Below are positions 50,278-59,838 of a stretch of 64,000 nucleotides of DNA, piece after piece. Where the stretch lies: positions 62,001 through 126,000 of the forward strand of contig NZ_JAHNZT010000008.1 in the NCBI RefSeq assembly GCF_019039035.1. Reading direction: 5' to 3'. The number at the start of each line of letters is the position of its first letter. The first letter of the stretch is position 1. A program made the position numbers and the translations under genes. The DNA comes from Citreicoccus inhibens (GTDB lineage Bacteria; Myxococcota; Myxococcia; Myxococcales; Myxococcaceae). A model generated the notes under the pieces. It saw only the letters and a list, made by a program, of their open reading frames with translations, did no database searches and had not been told where the DNA came from.

Positions 50278-52965
50278 CTAGTAGCGCACCTTGAGTTCGC
50301 TGAACACCGCCAGGGGCGGCGCCGGGAACCCATGGGACTCCTCGTACTTGGCGTTGAAGAGGTTGGTTCCCAACAGTGACACGGAGATGCCGTCGTGGAT
50401 GTTGACACCGACGCGGGCGCTGGCCGTGACGAAGCCCGCCAGCCGCACGCGGGAGGTGGCCAGCCCCGTGGTGGGGTCCACGTTGAAGCCCGGGTCGAAC
50501 CGGGGGCCCACCACGAGCGCATAGAGCTCCGCGAACGCCGCCTTGCCAATGTTCGTGCGCCCGCGCAGGTACAGCCGGTGGCTGGGCGCGTAGTCCAAGG
50601 TGGACTTCTCCCCGTCGCCGTAGGGCACCGCCTTCGCGTCGAGGAACTGGTAGGCGATGTCGAAGGACGAGTTGAGCGCCGGCACCTGCGCGGCGGCCTC
50701 CAGCTCCGCGCCCGCCACGTCCGCGTTGCCGATGTTGCGGAACTGGGACACCGAGCCGAACACCAGCTCCTGGTTGATGAAGTTCTTCGCGCGGTTGAAG
50801 AAGCCCGTGCCCGTCAGGCGCACCCGCCGGTCAAAGGGCCAGAAGTCCACCGCCGCCTCGAAGGTGTCCAGCGTCTCGGCGCGCAGGTCCGCGTTGCCCA
50901 CCAGCGTGGCCGCGTACATCTGCTGGTTGATGGCCAGCTCCGCCAGCGTGGGGGCGCGGAAGGCGCGGCCGTAGTTGGTGCGCACGGTGAGCAGCTCGGG
51001 GATGGCGTGGAACACCACGCTGGCCCGCGGCGACACCTGATCCGTGCGCGTGTGCCAGACCGTCTCCGGAATCTGGTAGCGGTCGTAGCGAGCCCCCGCG
51101 CTGAGCACCAGCCGGCTCATCGGCCGGTACTCCGCGTCCACGAAGCCACCGAGGATGGTCTGCCGCGTGTCGTCCATCGTCAGGGTGGGCAGGACGTTGG
51201 GGTTGTTCACCACGTCGTTCTTCACGTCACCGCCGAACGTGACGTTGAGGTCGCCCATCGAGAACAGGGCCCGCGCCTCGCCACCCAGCCGGCGCCGCTT
51301 GCCCAGCGCCCGCGTGGGGTCGCTGTCGAACGCGCTCTCCAGCGTCACGTCGCGGCGCTTGAAGAAGGCATAGGCCTGGGCGAACAGGCGCAGGTTCTCC
51401 GTCACCTGCTGATCCACCTGGGCCGCGGCGTTCAGGTTCTGCGCGCGCTCGGTGTCGTCCGGCGTGTAGTGGCACCGGCCGCAGTTGCCCACGGTGGAGA
51501 TGTTGGTGCCGCCCGGACGCCCCAGCTTCGCGTCGGTGTAGGCCGCGTCGAGTGACACCGGCCCCACCTTCATCTTGCCGCTGACCTGGTGGACCCTCGA
51601 GTCCTCGTTGGTGTCCACCTGGCCCGTGTGAGGGTCATTGAAGAGCTGCGGGCCGTCCGAGCCGTACCCGTAGTACCCGAGCAGCGCCTCCACCGGCCCG
51701 CCGCGGCCCGCCACGTTGGCCTGCACGCGCCACGTCTTGTCCTGCCCCGCCAGCACGCGCGCGTCCATGCCCACGCTGCGGCCCTCGGGGATGAGGTCCG
51801 CGGGCTGCCGCTCGATGAGGTTGATGACGCCGCTGAACGCGTTGGAGCCGTAGAGCGAGGAGCCCGGGCCTCGGATGACCTCCACCTGCTTGAGGTTGGT
51901 CATCGGCGTCGTCTCGTCCGCGTAGAACTGGCCCGTCCACGGGTCCGTCAACGGCCGGCCGTCCTTCAGCAACAAGAGACGGTTGGAGAGGTAGTTGGAG
52001 CCCAGGCCGCGCGAGCTGACCGCCGCCTTGCGCATGGAGCCCCGCCGGCACTCCATGCCGGGGAAGTACTGGATGGCCTCGCACAGCGAGAACTGGCCGG
52101 TGCCCTCCAACTCCTCGGCCGGAATCCACGACACGGTGAGGGGCACGTCCGAGATGCGCTGCCTGCGCTTGGAGGCCGTCGTGACGATGGCCTCGCTCTG
52201 CATGCGGCTGACCGACTCCTCCAGGGCGGAGGCGCCCGCGAGCGGATCCGGTCCATCCAGCCCCGCCAGGCCCGCGGGGGGCGGCATGGGGCGATCCATC
52301 GTCGGCTGCGAGAACGGCGCGCTCGCCGGGATGTTGTCGTGCACGGGCGCCGCGTGGGCCGGCACCGTGGCCGTGGCCGGAACCGTGGAGGACGCCGCGG
52401 GCGCGTCCAGCGGCAGCGAGCCCGTGGCCGGCACCACCGCGGGCGCCACGCCCGTGCCGGAGACAGTCTCCAGCGAGGGTGAGCCCGGCGAGGCCACCGG
52501 CAACGGCTCCGTGCCCACCGCGTGGCGCGGCTCGGACGCGGGCGGAACGGGCGGCGTGTCACTGGCGAACGGGTCGTCCGTGGACGGGCCCCCGCTCAGC
52601 GACGTCGCCGGGTCCACCGACGTGGCCGGCGAGACGGTCCCCGGAGCGCCCTTCGCGCCCTTGCGGGTCTTGGCCACGCGCGGCTTCGAGGGATCTCTCG
52701 GCACGCGCGGCGCCGCCGTCTTGCCCTCCTTCGCGGCCTTGGGGTCCTTGGCGACCTTGGCGTCCTTCGCGGTCCGCTTCTTCGCGGTCCGGCTCGTGGG
52801 CGCCTTCGTCGTCGCCGTCTGGGCGGACGCGCTCGCCGAGGTCAGGGCCAGCAGCGCCCCCATCAGCAGAGAGCAACCCAGGGAGAAGCCCAGGCGCGCC
52901 GTCCGCCGCCCAGGGAAGTCCTTCGCCGCGGCATGCCGCGGTCCACCGTGCTCAGTCGAGTGCAT
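50278..52965 (-). CDS. TonB-dependent outer membrane receptor with long charged N-terminal linker
   Basis: An 895-residue outer-membrane receptor. The signal peptide is LGFSLGCSLLMGALLALTSA plus SASAQ. It is followed by a Lys/Ala-rich stretch (AKDAKVAKDPKAAKEGK) and a Pro/Ser/Thr-rich linker to about 250. The plug domain starts near 260 (IVTTASKRRQR) with VEVIRGPGSSLYGSNAFSGV. Barrel strands and the terminal NLFNAKYEESHGFP follow, ending in a Tyr. A CGRCH motif at residues 495-499 lies in a probable loop. I start at ATG 52965; an upstream in-frame extension lacks signal-peptide character. The 223 bases upstream hold the probable 5' region. It is adjacent to a PhnD-like binding protein and a TPR protein, so uptake or sensing is inferred. 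Confidence 0.8.
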   Translation of the reverse strand: MHSTEHGGPRHAAAKDFPGRRTARLGFSLGCSLLMGALLALTSASASAQTATTKAPTSRTAKKRTAKDAKVAKDPKAAKEGKTAAPRVPRDPSKPRVAKTRKGAKGAPGTVSPATSVDPATSLSGGPSTDDPFASDTPPVPPASEPRHAVGTEPLPVASPGSPSLETVSGTGVAPAVVPATGSLPLDAPAASSTVPATATVPAHAAPVHDNIPASAPFSQPTMDRPMPPPAGLAGLDGPDPLAGASALEESVSRMQSEAIVTTASKRRQRISDVPLTVSWIPAEELEGTGQFSLCEAIQYFPGMECRRGSMRKAAVSSRGLGSNYLSNRLLLLKDGRPLTDPWTGQFYADETTPMTNLKQVEVIRGPGSSLYGSNAFSGVINLIERQPADLIPEGRSVGMDARVLAGQDKTWRVQANVAGRGGPVEALLGYYGYGSDGPQLFNDPHTGQVDTNEDSRVHQVSGKMKVGPVSLDAAYTDAKLGRPGGTNISTVGNCGRCHYTPDDTERAQNLNAAAQVDQQVTENLRLFAQAYAFFKRRDVTLESAFDSDPTRALGKRRRLGGEARALFSMGDLNVTFGGDVKNDVVNNPNVLPTLTMDDTRQTILGGFVDAEYRPMSRLVLSAGARYDRYQIPETVWHTRTDQVSPRASVVFHAIPELLTVRTNYGRAFRAPTLAELAINQQMYAATLVGNADLRAETLDTFEAAVDFWPFDRRVRLTGTGFFNRAKNFINQELVFGSVSQFRNIGNADVAGAELEAAAQVPALNSSFDIAYQFLDAKAVPYGDGEKSTLDYAPSHRLYLRGRTNIGKAAFAELYALVVGPRFDPGFNVDPTTGLATSRVRLAGFVTASARVGVNIHDGISVSLLGTNLFNAKYEESHGFPAPPLAVFSELKVRY

Positions 52966-53188
52966 CGTTCTCAATTCCACGGGTGCAAGCTGGGAGAGCC
53001 GTGGTCCTGGACGTCCGGTTGGCAACGGGCGCGTCCCCGACTTATCCGGGAATTCCTCGTTCAAGCGAAGAACGCTCCTGTTGTGGTTTTGACGGTACCG
53101 CAGAAAATCCGCTCGGGCCAAGTCGCGGCTCTCAAGCTCTGACATTTTGAAAGTCGAGCCGCGCTCCGAGCCCTCTGGACGCAGGGCG

Positions 53189-54100
53189 TCAGTCATCGGG
53201 CTGATCCGCGGAGACGGCGAGGTCCTGGGTGAAGGGCGGGAGCGCGGGACCCAGCTCGTCGGACTTCACGAGCACCGGGGCACTCACGCGCACCTCGGGG
53301 GCCTCCGCGAACACGGGCTGACGCCGGGGCGGGCCCTGCGCCACGAGCTTGCGGAAGTCGTCGAACTCCTTGCCCTGGATGGCGAGGAACGCATCGAAGG
53401 GGGCCACCGCGCCCACGCGCCCCAGCGCGCCGCGCAGCGCCTCCGCGCCGCCCTTCAAGTCCACCAGCACCGCGCCGGGCACCCGGCCACTGCGGAACAG
53501 GACGCGCATGTCCTTGGAGACGTGGGACACGGGCACGAGCGCGGCCTCGGCGCCCTTGGCCTCCAGCATCTTCAGGGCGGACTCGACGTTGGGCACCGGC
53601 ACCAGCTTGAAGTGCTTCTGCGCGTCCAGGTCGCCGCCGAGGACGACGTGGGTGACGAACTTCGGATCCGCCGGGCCCGCGCCCTTCACCAGCGCGAGGC
53701 GCTTGCCGGCCAGCTCCTTCACGGTCCCCTTCTGGAGCGCCACGATGGCCCAGCGCTGCTGCGTCTCACCCGAGCGGGAGGCATAGGCGACGGGCACCGC
53801 GCGCGCGCCCAGCTGCGCGGCGGCCCACGCGTCCACCACCGCGAACTCCAGCAGGCCCTCGCTCACCGCGCGGGCGAAGTCCTCGTAGCGACCGAAGCTC
53901 TTGGCCGCCACGGGCCGCCCGAGCTCGGCCTCCAACTTCGAGGCGAGCGCCTCCGCGTACTGGAAGCGCTCCTGGCCATCCGCGAGCGTGGTGGCCAGGA
54001 AGACGCCCAACGTGGACTTCTTCGGAGCGGCGAACGCGGGGGTCGCCAGCGTGCCGAGGATGAGCGCGCCCAACAGGGCGACGATGCGATGGGCCTTCAT
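53189..54100 (-). CDS. PhnD-like periplasmic substrate-binding protein
   Basis: A 303-residue exported protein with a signal peptide (IVALLGALILGTLATPAFA). The fold is the PhnD/phosphate-phosphonate binding type: LGVFLATTLADGQERF, a paired lobe with EFAVVDAWAAAQL, and GETQQRWAIVALQKGTVKEL, then KRLALVKGAGPADPKF, ALKMLEAKGAEAALVPVSH. No ABC permease or ATPase gene is adjacent, so it probably does not work as a normal importer; it could act as a sensor, or deliver ligand to another partner. Its ATG overlaps the TPR gene stop (ATGA). The ligand is unknown. Confidence 0.75.
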   Translation of the reverse strand: MKAHRIVALLGALILGTLATPAFAAPKKSTLGVFLATTLADGQERFQYAEALASKLEAELGRPVAAKSFGRYEDFARAVSEGLLEFAVVDAWAAAQLGARAVPVAYASRSGETQQRWAIVALQKGTVKELAGKRLALVKGAGPADPKFVTHVVLGGDLDAQKHFKLVPVPNVESALKMLEAKGAEAALVPVSHVSKDMRVLFRSGRVPGAVLVDLKGGAEALRGALGRVGAVAPFDAFLAIQGKEFDDFRKLVAQGPPRRQPVFAEAPEVRVSAPVLVKSDELGPALPPFTQDLAVSADQPDD

Positions 54101-56616
54101 GGGGTCTCCTCCGCGGCGGCCTCGGCCGGCGCACCGCTCGCGGACTCCGTCAGGCCGTACAGGCCCTGGAGCCGCTCCTTCCACTCGCGCACCTGAGCGG
54201 CGCGAGCACCCTGCCCCGAGGCCAGATAGCGGCGCCACGCGTCCACGGCCTCGGCCGGCTCGTGGCGGCGCTCCTGCGCGTCGATGCCCAGGTTGAGCGA
54301 GGCCGTGGCCACGGTGGGCTCCAGCCGCTTCCACACGGTGAGCGCCTCGGCGGCGCGGCCCTTGCGCCAGTCGACGCACGCCAGGTTGTGCTGCACGAAC
54401 GCATCCTCGGGCTCGGTGGCGAGCGCCGCGCGCAGGGCCTTCTCCGCGCCCTTCATGTTGCCCGTGCCGTACGCGAGCGAGGCCTCGCGGCGCAGCAGCG
54501 CGCCGGTGAGCGAGGCCACCCACTTGGGCTGCCCGGGCATGGGCTTCTTCGCCGCCCCCGGCAGCAGCTTGCGCGCGGCGGGCACCTTGCCCTGGCGATA
54601 GAGCACCCACGCCTCCGCCAGGGGCCGCGTGTTGGGCCAGGCCCAGCGCTGCGCCGGAACCAGGGCGCGCTTCAAGCCCGCGCTGGCGTCCGCGTAGCGT
54701 CCCTCCTCGGCGCGGGCGAGGGCCCGGGCGAACTGCGCGAGCTTCGCGAGGTCCGCGCGCTTGCCTGTGCCCACCCGATCCACCGCGTCCAGGTCGCGGT
54801 TCGCGCTCGCCGCGTCCCCCGCTTCCAGCCGGCTCAGCGCCCGGCGGACCAGCACGCGCGGGAGGTTGGCCTCGGCCACCTGGGACGCGGCCTTGGACGG
54901 GCCCACCGCGGACAGCCGCTGCACGGCCGCGTCCACCTGGCCCAGCTCCACCTCGGCGAGCGCCGCGCCCACCGAGGCCTCGGCCTGCTCATCCGGCTCC
55001 TCGGTGGCCTTGCCCGCCTGGGTGAAGGCATCGAGCGAGGCCTGCGCGTCCTGCGCCCCCAGCCGCGCGTAGCCGAGCAGCAGGTGGTCGCGCCACGTCG
55101 CGCCGGGGAGCGCCACGCCCGCCTCCAGCGTCTTGCGCGCGTCCGCGTACTGGCGCGCGTCGAGCTGCGCCGCGCCCAGCCGCCGCGCCGTCGCGGTCGA
55201 GCGGTCCAGGTCGAACGCGCGCTTCAGGTCGCGCACGGCGTCATCCAGCCGCGACGCCTCCGCGCGGTCTCGCGCCCGGTGCGCCAGCGCGCGCGCCAGC
55301 CACAGCTTGGCGCCCGCGTGGTCCGGCTCCAGTTGGAGCGCGTTCGCGTAGTCATCGATGCACTGGTCCCACTGCCCGGTGGCGAAGTGGTCCGCGCCCA
55401 AGAGCACCCAACCCAGGGCCCGTCGCGGCACCATCTCCACCACGCGCCGATGCACCTCCACCGCGCGCTGGAATCGGCCCGCGCGCCGGTTGACCGAGCC
55501 GAGCGTGGACCACAGCTCCAGGCTGTTGCCGCCCGCCTGCACCGCGGCCTCCAGGAACCGGATGGCCTCCTCGTGGCGGCCCTGCGCCTGGAGCGACTTG
55601 CCCACGGCGATCTGCCCCACCACCAGTCCCGGCTGGAGCGTCAGCACCTGACGGAACTCGGTCTCCGCTTGCGCCGGCTGCTTCTGCGCGAGCCGCACGT
55701 CTCCCAACAGCAGGTGCGCCGCGGACGTGTTGCCCAACTTCACGAGCGCCTGGGCCTGGGCCTCGGCGCGCGGCACGTCCCCCGCCGCCAGGTACAGCCG
55801 CCCCAGCCGCTCCTTGGGCTCCGGCGCGGTCGGGAACTTCGGCGCCAGCCGCTCCAAGAGCGCGGTGGACTCCGGCATCCGGCCCTCCAGCTCCAGCACC
55901 GAGGCCAACCCCAGTTGCAGCGAGACCGCCTCGGGGCGTCCGGCCTGGGCCTTCTCGAAGGAGGCCCGCGCCTGCGCCGCGTCCCGCCGCAGCAGGTGCG
56001 CGCGGCCCAGGAGCTCCTGCACCTGGAAGTCGTTGGCCGCGAGCTTCTCCGGACGCAGCGCCAGGTAGCGCTGGAGCCGCGTCACGGCGCGCTCTCCGTC
56101 CTGCGCGTAGAGGTAGTAGCTGGCCAGGTAGTAGTGGACGATGAGCTGCTCGGGCTGGTCGGCGGCGGCCACCTTCTCCAGCACCGGCACGGCCTCGGGG
56201 AAGCGCCGCAGCTTGAAGTACGCCGCGCCGAGCGGATACGCGAGCGACAGCTCCTCCGGGTGCGCCGCGTACACCGGCTGCACCCGGTCCACCGTGCGCT
56301 GGAAGTCCTGCAGCGCGTTGGCCGCGTCGCCCACACCCGCCGCGGCGGCCACCGACTGAGGCTCGGTCGCGAGCGCCTGCTCATAGAGCTGGAGCGCCTT
56401 GCGGAACTTCTCCTCGGCGCCCTTCTTGTCACCCGAGGCGCTGGCGGCGTTGGCGGACACCTGGGCGGACTCGCCCTGGCGCACCAACCGCTGAGACTCG
56501 GACATGGGCGGCTCGCGGTACTGCGCGAGCGCGGGAGGCGCGGCCAGCGCGGCCAGGAGCACGAGCGCGGCGGCGGGGCGCGAAGACGAGGAACGTGGGC
56601 GCATGCGGTTCGTCAC
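54097..56616 (-). CDS. Exported TPR-repeat protein
   Basis: An 839-residue protein with a probable signal peptide (AAALVLLAALAAPPALAQ) and then tetratricopeptide repeats along nearly the whole length. Examples are ALQLYEQALATEPQSVAAAA, LGAAYFKLRRFPEAVPVLE, LGDVRLAQKQPAQAETEFRQ and LGIDAQERRHEPAEAVDAW. It may act as a scaffold in the periplasm. The start is GTG 56616 (or ATG 56604, after the same signal peptide). It begins seven bases after the phosphatase stop and overlaps the PhnD-like gene by ATGA. Confidence 0.72.
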   Translation of the reverse strand: MTNRMRPRSSSSRPAAALVLLAALAAPPALAQYREPPMSESQRLVRQGESAQVSANAASASGDKKGAEEKFRKALQLYEQALATEPQSVAAAAGVGDAANALQDFQRTVDRVQPVYAAHPEELSLAYPLGAAYFKLRRFPEAVPVLEKVAAADQPEQLIVHYYLASYYLYAQDGERAVTRLQRYLALRPEKLAANDFQVQELLGRAHLLRRDAAQARASFEKAQAGRPEAVSLQLGLASVLELEGRMPESTALLERLAPKFPTAPEPKERLGRLYLAAGDVPRAEAQAQALVKLGNTSAAHLLLGDVRLAQKQPAQAETEFRQVLTLQPGLVVGQIAVGKSLQAQGRHEEAIRFLEAAVQAGGNSLELWSTLGSVNRRAGRFQRAVEVHRRVVEMVPRRALGWVLLGADHFATGQWDQCIDDYANALQLEPDHAGAKLWLARALAHRARDRAEASRLDDAVRDLKRAFDLDRSTATARRLGAAQLDARQYADARKTLEAGVALPGATWRDHLLLGYARLGAQDAQASLDAFTQAGKATEEPDEQAEASVGAALAEVELGQVDAAVQRLSAVGPSKAASQVAEANLPRVLVRRALSRLEAGDAASANRDLDAVDRVGTGKRADLAKLAQFARALARAEEGRYADASAGLKRALVPAQRWAWPNTRPLAEAWVLYRQGKVPAARKLLPGAAKKPMPGQPKWVASLTGALLRREASLAYGTGNMKGAEKALRAALATEPEDAFVQHNLACVDWRKGRAAEALTVWKRLEPTVATASLNLGIDAQERRHEPAEAVDAWRRYLASGQGARAAQVREWKERLQGLYGLTESASGAPAEAAAEETP

Positions 56617-56622
56617 GGCGGG

Positions 56623-58416
56623 TCAGGTGGCGGGGCTGAACTCGGCGACGACGACGGTGATGTCGTCGCGCTGCGGCTGTCCGGCGCTGTAGGCCCGCAC
56701 ATCCGCGAGCAGGGCGTCGCGCAGCGCCTCGATGGAGAGGTGCGCGTGGGCCTGCACCGCGGCGGCGAGCCGCTGGGTGCCATAGAGGCGGTTGGCGCCG
56801 TCGCGCGCCTCGGTGAGGCCGTCCGTGAACCAGACGGCGATGTCCCCGGGCCGAAGCTGCGCCTGGCGCGAGGTGAACTGGGACGCCACGTTGGCGCCCA
56901 GGAGCGGGCCGCGCGCGGGCAGCGACGCGACCTGCCCGCTGTGGCGGTTGTAGACCACGGGGCTCGGGTGGCCGCCGGCCGCGTAGTCGATGACGCCGCT
57001 GCGCGTGTCGATGACGGCCAGGGCGCTGGACATCTGGTGCTCGCCCCGGCCCACGTTGGCCAGGGTGACGTTGAGCGCGGTGATGAGCATCTGCGCGTTG
57101 ACTTGCGAGGGCTCGCGCAGCGTCATGGCGGAGGCGAACCCGCTCGTCGCGCTCGTCGCCACCAGCGAGGTGGACAGGCCGTGGCCCGTGACGTCGCCCA
57201 CGCCAATCACCACGCGGACCTCGTCCAGCGCGGCGCGGAACCACCAATCCCCTCCGCACGCGTCCGCGGGCACCACCAGTCCGGCGATGCGCACCGCGCC
57301 CACCTGCACCGCGTCGCGGCCCGGCAGCAGCGTCTCCTGCACCGTGCGCGCGAGCGACACCTCGCGCTCCAGCTGCGCCTTGGCGCGCACGTCATCCAAG
57401 AGCACCTTGATGCGCTCGGCCATGTGGTTGAACACCACGCCGAGCGTGGTCACCTCGCGGCCCGCGCCCCGGGACGTCCCCGCGCGGGCGCTCAGGTCTC
57501 CGGCGGCCAGTTGCATGACGCGGCGGGTGAGCACGCCCAGCGGCCGGGTGATGCGGCGGCTCTGCACCGCCACCAGCACGCCCGCGAGCAGCACGAAGCC
57601 CAGGCCCAGCCCCAGCATGCGCACGGTGTTGGCGCGCACCGTGGCGCGCTTGCTCTCCTCCAGGGACTGGAGCTGCTTCTGGAGCTGCTCCAGCGAATAG
57701 CTGATGACGACCACGCCCTTGCCGCTCTGCGAGCCGTAGTCGAGCGGCTCCTGGAACTCGAAGACGGGCTGGCCCTGGAAGAAGGCGCTGGCCCAACGGC
57801 GCTCGGTGGAGCGCCCCGCCGAGGCGGTGCCCAGCTTCGCGTCCGCGTCGCTGTCCGCCACGAGCAGGCCGTCCGCGTCGAACATCTGCACGCGGAGGAT
57901 GTTGCGGTTGTCCGCGATGATGGAGCGCGCCACCTCGGTGAGGAAGGCGTAGTTGTTGTCGCGCAGGCTGGTGGCGGACGTGAGCGCCAGGGTGTGGCTC
58001 ACCGTCTGGCCCAACTCGCGGGCCTGCTCCTGGAGGCGCTGGGTGAAGCGGCTGGAGGTCTCCTCGAACTGCGCCTGCGTGGACACCGCGGACAGCCCCG
58101 CGAGCAGCCCCACGATGAGCACCACCAACGCGCCGGTGGTGAGGAGCAGGAGCTGATCCAACCGGAGCCCCTTGATGGCCGCCACGTTGGGCAGCTCACC
58201 CGCCTCCAGGGGCGCGAGCAGCGTGCCCGTCGCCTCCTGGGCGAGCCCCACGCTGCCCGTCAGGCGGGTGGCCGTGGCGTCCCCGCGCGTGGCGGTGATT
58301 TCACGCGAGTGCGTGCCGGTGTGGCCCGGAATCTCGACGGACGTGGGCACCGGCGCGGTGCCGGAAACGTCGTCGGACTCCGACTCGGAGTAAGGGTGCG
58401 GATTCGGTCTGGACAC
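56623..58416 (-). CDS. Membrane-bound SpoIIE-type PP2C phosphatase with HAMP domain
   Basis: A 597-residue protein. A 75-residue N-terminal tail precedes a first membrane helix (LLLLTTGALVVLIVGLLAGL, about 80-100), a sensor region (about 115-265), a second helix (MLGLGLGFVLLAGVLVAV, about 270) and a HAMP linker (about 290-345). The C-terminal PP2C-SpoIIE domain (about 365-597) carries ACGGDWW, GVGDVTGHGLSTSL, WFTDGLTEARDG and DDITVVV, the expected metal-binding aspartates. Such enzymes dephosphorylate STAS antagonists. I start at GTG 58416. It is the first gene of a minus-strand run that ends with the STAS-kinase and the LanB-like genes. Confidence 0.8.
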   Translation of the reverse strand: MSRPNPHPYSESESDDVSGTAPVPTSVEIPGHTGTHSREITATRGDATATRLTGSVGLAQEATGTLLAPLEAGELPNVAAIKGLRLDQLLLLTTGALVVLIVGLLAGLSAVSTQAQFEETSSRFTQRLQEQARELGQTVSHTLALTSATSLRDNNYAFLTEVARSIIADNRNILRVQMFDADGLLVADSDADAKLGTASAGRSTERRWASAFFQGQPVFEFQEPLDYGSQSGKGVVVISYSLEQLQKQLQSLEESKRATVRANTVRMLGLGLGFVLLAGVLVAVQSRRITRPLGVLTRRVMQLAAGDLSARAGTSRGAGREVTTLGVVFNHMAERIKVLLDDVRAKAQLEREVSLARTVQETLLPGRDAVQVGAVRIAGLVVPADACGGDWWFRAALDEVRVVIGVGDVTGHGLSTSLVATSATSGFASAMTLREPSQVNAQMLITALNVTLANVGRGEHQMSSALAVIDTRSGVIDYAAGGHPSPVVYNRHSGQVASLPARGPLLGANVASQFTSRQAQLRPGDIAVWFTDGLTEARDGANRLYGTQRLAAAVQAHAHLSIEALRDALLADVRAYSAGQPQRDDITVVVAEFSPAT

Positions 58417-58552
58417 GGCGCACCTGGGAGAGCCGCGCGGGCGCGGGAGGCGGGCAAGGAAGCGCCGGGACTCTAGCGCACTTCGCGCGCGACGCGAGGG
58501 GCTGTGGCGCACGAAGCAAGGACCTGCCGCGTGCGACTACCATGGGTCCTGA

Positions 58553-59716
58553 ATGCCGCCCCATTTCCGCGTGCTCGGGTTCCCCGTCCGCGTCCACTTC
58601 CTCTTCGCGCTCACGGCCCTCGGCCTCGGGTGGGCCCTGGGTGAGTCCGGCCTCTTCCTCGCGAGCTGGCTCGCCATCGCCTTCGTCGGGGTGCTCGCGC
58701 ACGAGCTGGGGCACGCCCTCGCCCTGCGGCGCCTGGGCCACGCGGCCCGCATCGCGCTGCACGGGTTGGGAGGGACGACCACGGCCGGGAACACAGGCCG
58801 GCTGACGCACTTGCGGGCGGCCTGGGTGGGGCTCGCGGGGCCGATGATGGGGCTCGCGCTGGGCGGCCTGGTCTGGGGGCTGACGCGCGTGTGGCCGCCG
58901 GCGCCGGGCGGCACCGCCCACCACGTGGCGTGGCAGGTCCTCGCGGTCTTCTTCGGCTGGAGCGCCATCAACCTGCTGCCCCTGTGGCCCCTGGACGGCA
59001 CGGACATCCTGGCCGAGTTCGTGGCGGAGCACGCGGGCGCACCCCGCCCGCGGGCCGTGGCGCTCGTGGGCGTCCTGGTGGCGGTGGGGCTCTGCGTCCT
59101 CGCGGTGGTGAAGGCCCTGAACGGGCTCGCCCTGTTGACGGTCCTCGCGGCGGTGGTGCATCTGGCTCGATTCTTCCAGCGGTGGCGCATGCCCGAGCCC
59201 GCGTGGACGGGCCCCACCGCGGGCTTGGAGCCGACCGTCCGCCGCGCCGGGTTCCGTCCTGCGCATCCACCCGAGCGCAAGGCCCCGGAGGCGGACGCGC
59301 TGAGCGCCCTGCTCGGCAGCCTGCCGGGGGCTCGCGTGACCGGGCGCGGGCAACGCGATGCGGCGCGCGCGCTCACGCGGCCGGACGACGGGCCCGAGCC
59401 GCCCCCCGACGCGGGCTTCGTGGGCGGCCTGCTGCTGGAAGGCGGGTTGGCCACGCTGGCGGTACGTCCCTTGCGCGAGGCGTTCACGCGGGCACCCTCG
59501 CCCCGCGGCGCCCAGGCGCTGGTGTCGGCGCTGCTCGCCTCCGGAGGACTCGCCGAGGTGGAGACGCTCCTGCGAGGCGCCCACGTCGCGCACCTGACGG
59601 ACGCGACGCTCGAGGAGATCGTCCGCCATGCGGACTCCGTCGGCGCGTCCGAGCTGGCCCAGCGGGCCAGGGCCGTCGCCGCGGCTCGGACTCCTAAGAA
59701 GAATGAGACGCGCTGA
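58553..59716 (+). CDS. Site-2 protease family (M50) intramembrane metalloprotease
   Basis: A 387-residue membrane protein. The active-site motif HELGH is at residues 50-54 and the second metal-ligand motif NLLPLWPLDGTDI lies near 144. Membrane segments surround both: a first around 13-45 and others to about 205. The C-terminal 180 residues are soluble and helical, with no known domain that I can name. S2P enzymes cut membrane-anchored regulators such as anti-sigma factors. It is divergent from the phosphatase gene across 136 bases in which I see no clear promoter. It may release a regulator for one of the signalling proteins in the window, which is speculative. Confidence 0.82.
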   Translation: MPPHFRVLGFPVRVHFLFALTALGLGWALGESGLFLASWLAIAFVGVLAHELGHALALRRLGHAARIALHGLGGTTTAGNTGRLTHLRAAWVGLAGPMMGLALGGLVWGLTRVWPPAPGGTAHHVAWQVLAVFFGWSAINLLPLWPLDGTDILAEFVAEHAGAPRPRAVALVGVLVAVGLCVLAVVKALNGLALLTVLAAVVHLARFFQRWRMPEPAWTGPTAGLEPTVRRAGFRPAHPPERKAPEADALSALLGSLPGARVTGRGQRDAARALTRPDDGPEPPPDAGFVGGLLLEGGLATLAVRPLREAFTRAPSPRGAQALVSALLASGGLAEVETLLRGAHVAHLTDATLEEIVRHADSVGASELAQRARAVAAARTPKKNETR

Positions 59717-59778
59717 TTGCCGCGCCGCGCCACGGATGATGAACGCCCGACGCACGAGCATGCGGCCCTTCAGCGCGC

Positions 59779-59808
59779 TTGAGCGGACGGGCCGCGTTCG
59801 GGTTATAG
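59779..59808 (+). promoter_or_regulatory. Candidate sigma-70-type promoter of the E1 alpha/beta operon
   Basis: TTGAGC, 18 bases, then TTATAG lies upstream of the E1 alpha gene, in the 122-base gap after the protease gene. Transcription would begin about 7 bases after the second box, leaving a leader of roughly 25-35 bases. The match to consensus is partial and the sequence around it is rich in G and C. Confidence 0.4.
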
Positions 59809-59838
59809 GGGCATCCCATTTCAGCCTTCAGCCAGAGG

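Noticed and set aside
52966-53196. N-terminal extension of the TonB receptor by up to 77 residues
   Set aside because: It is in frame but would place the signal peptide about 110 residues in, so the ATG at 52965 is preferred.
54262-58476. A 1404-residue open frame on the + strand across the TPR and phosphatase genes
   Set aside because: It reads as Arg/His/Gln-rich sequence without domain features and covers two genes with motifs and signal peptides on the other strand.
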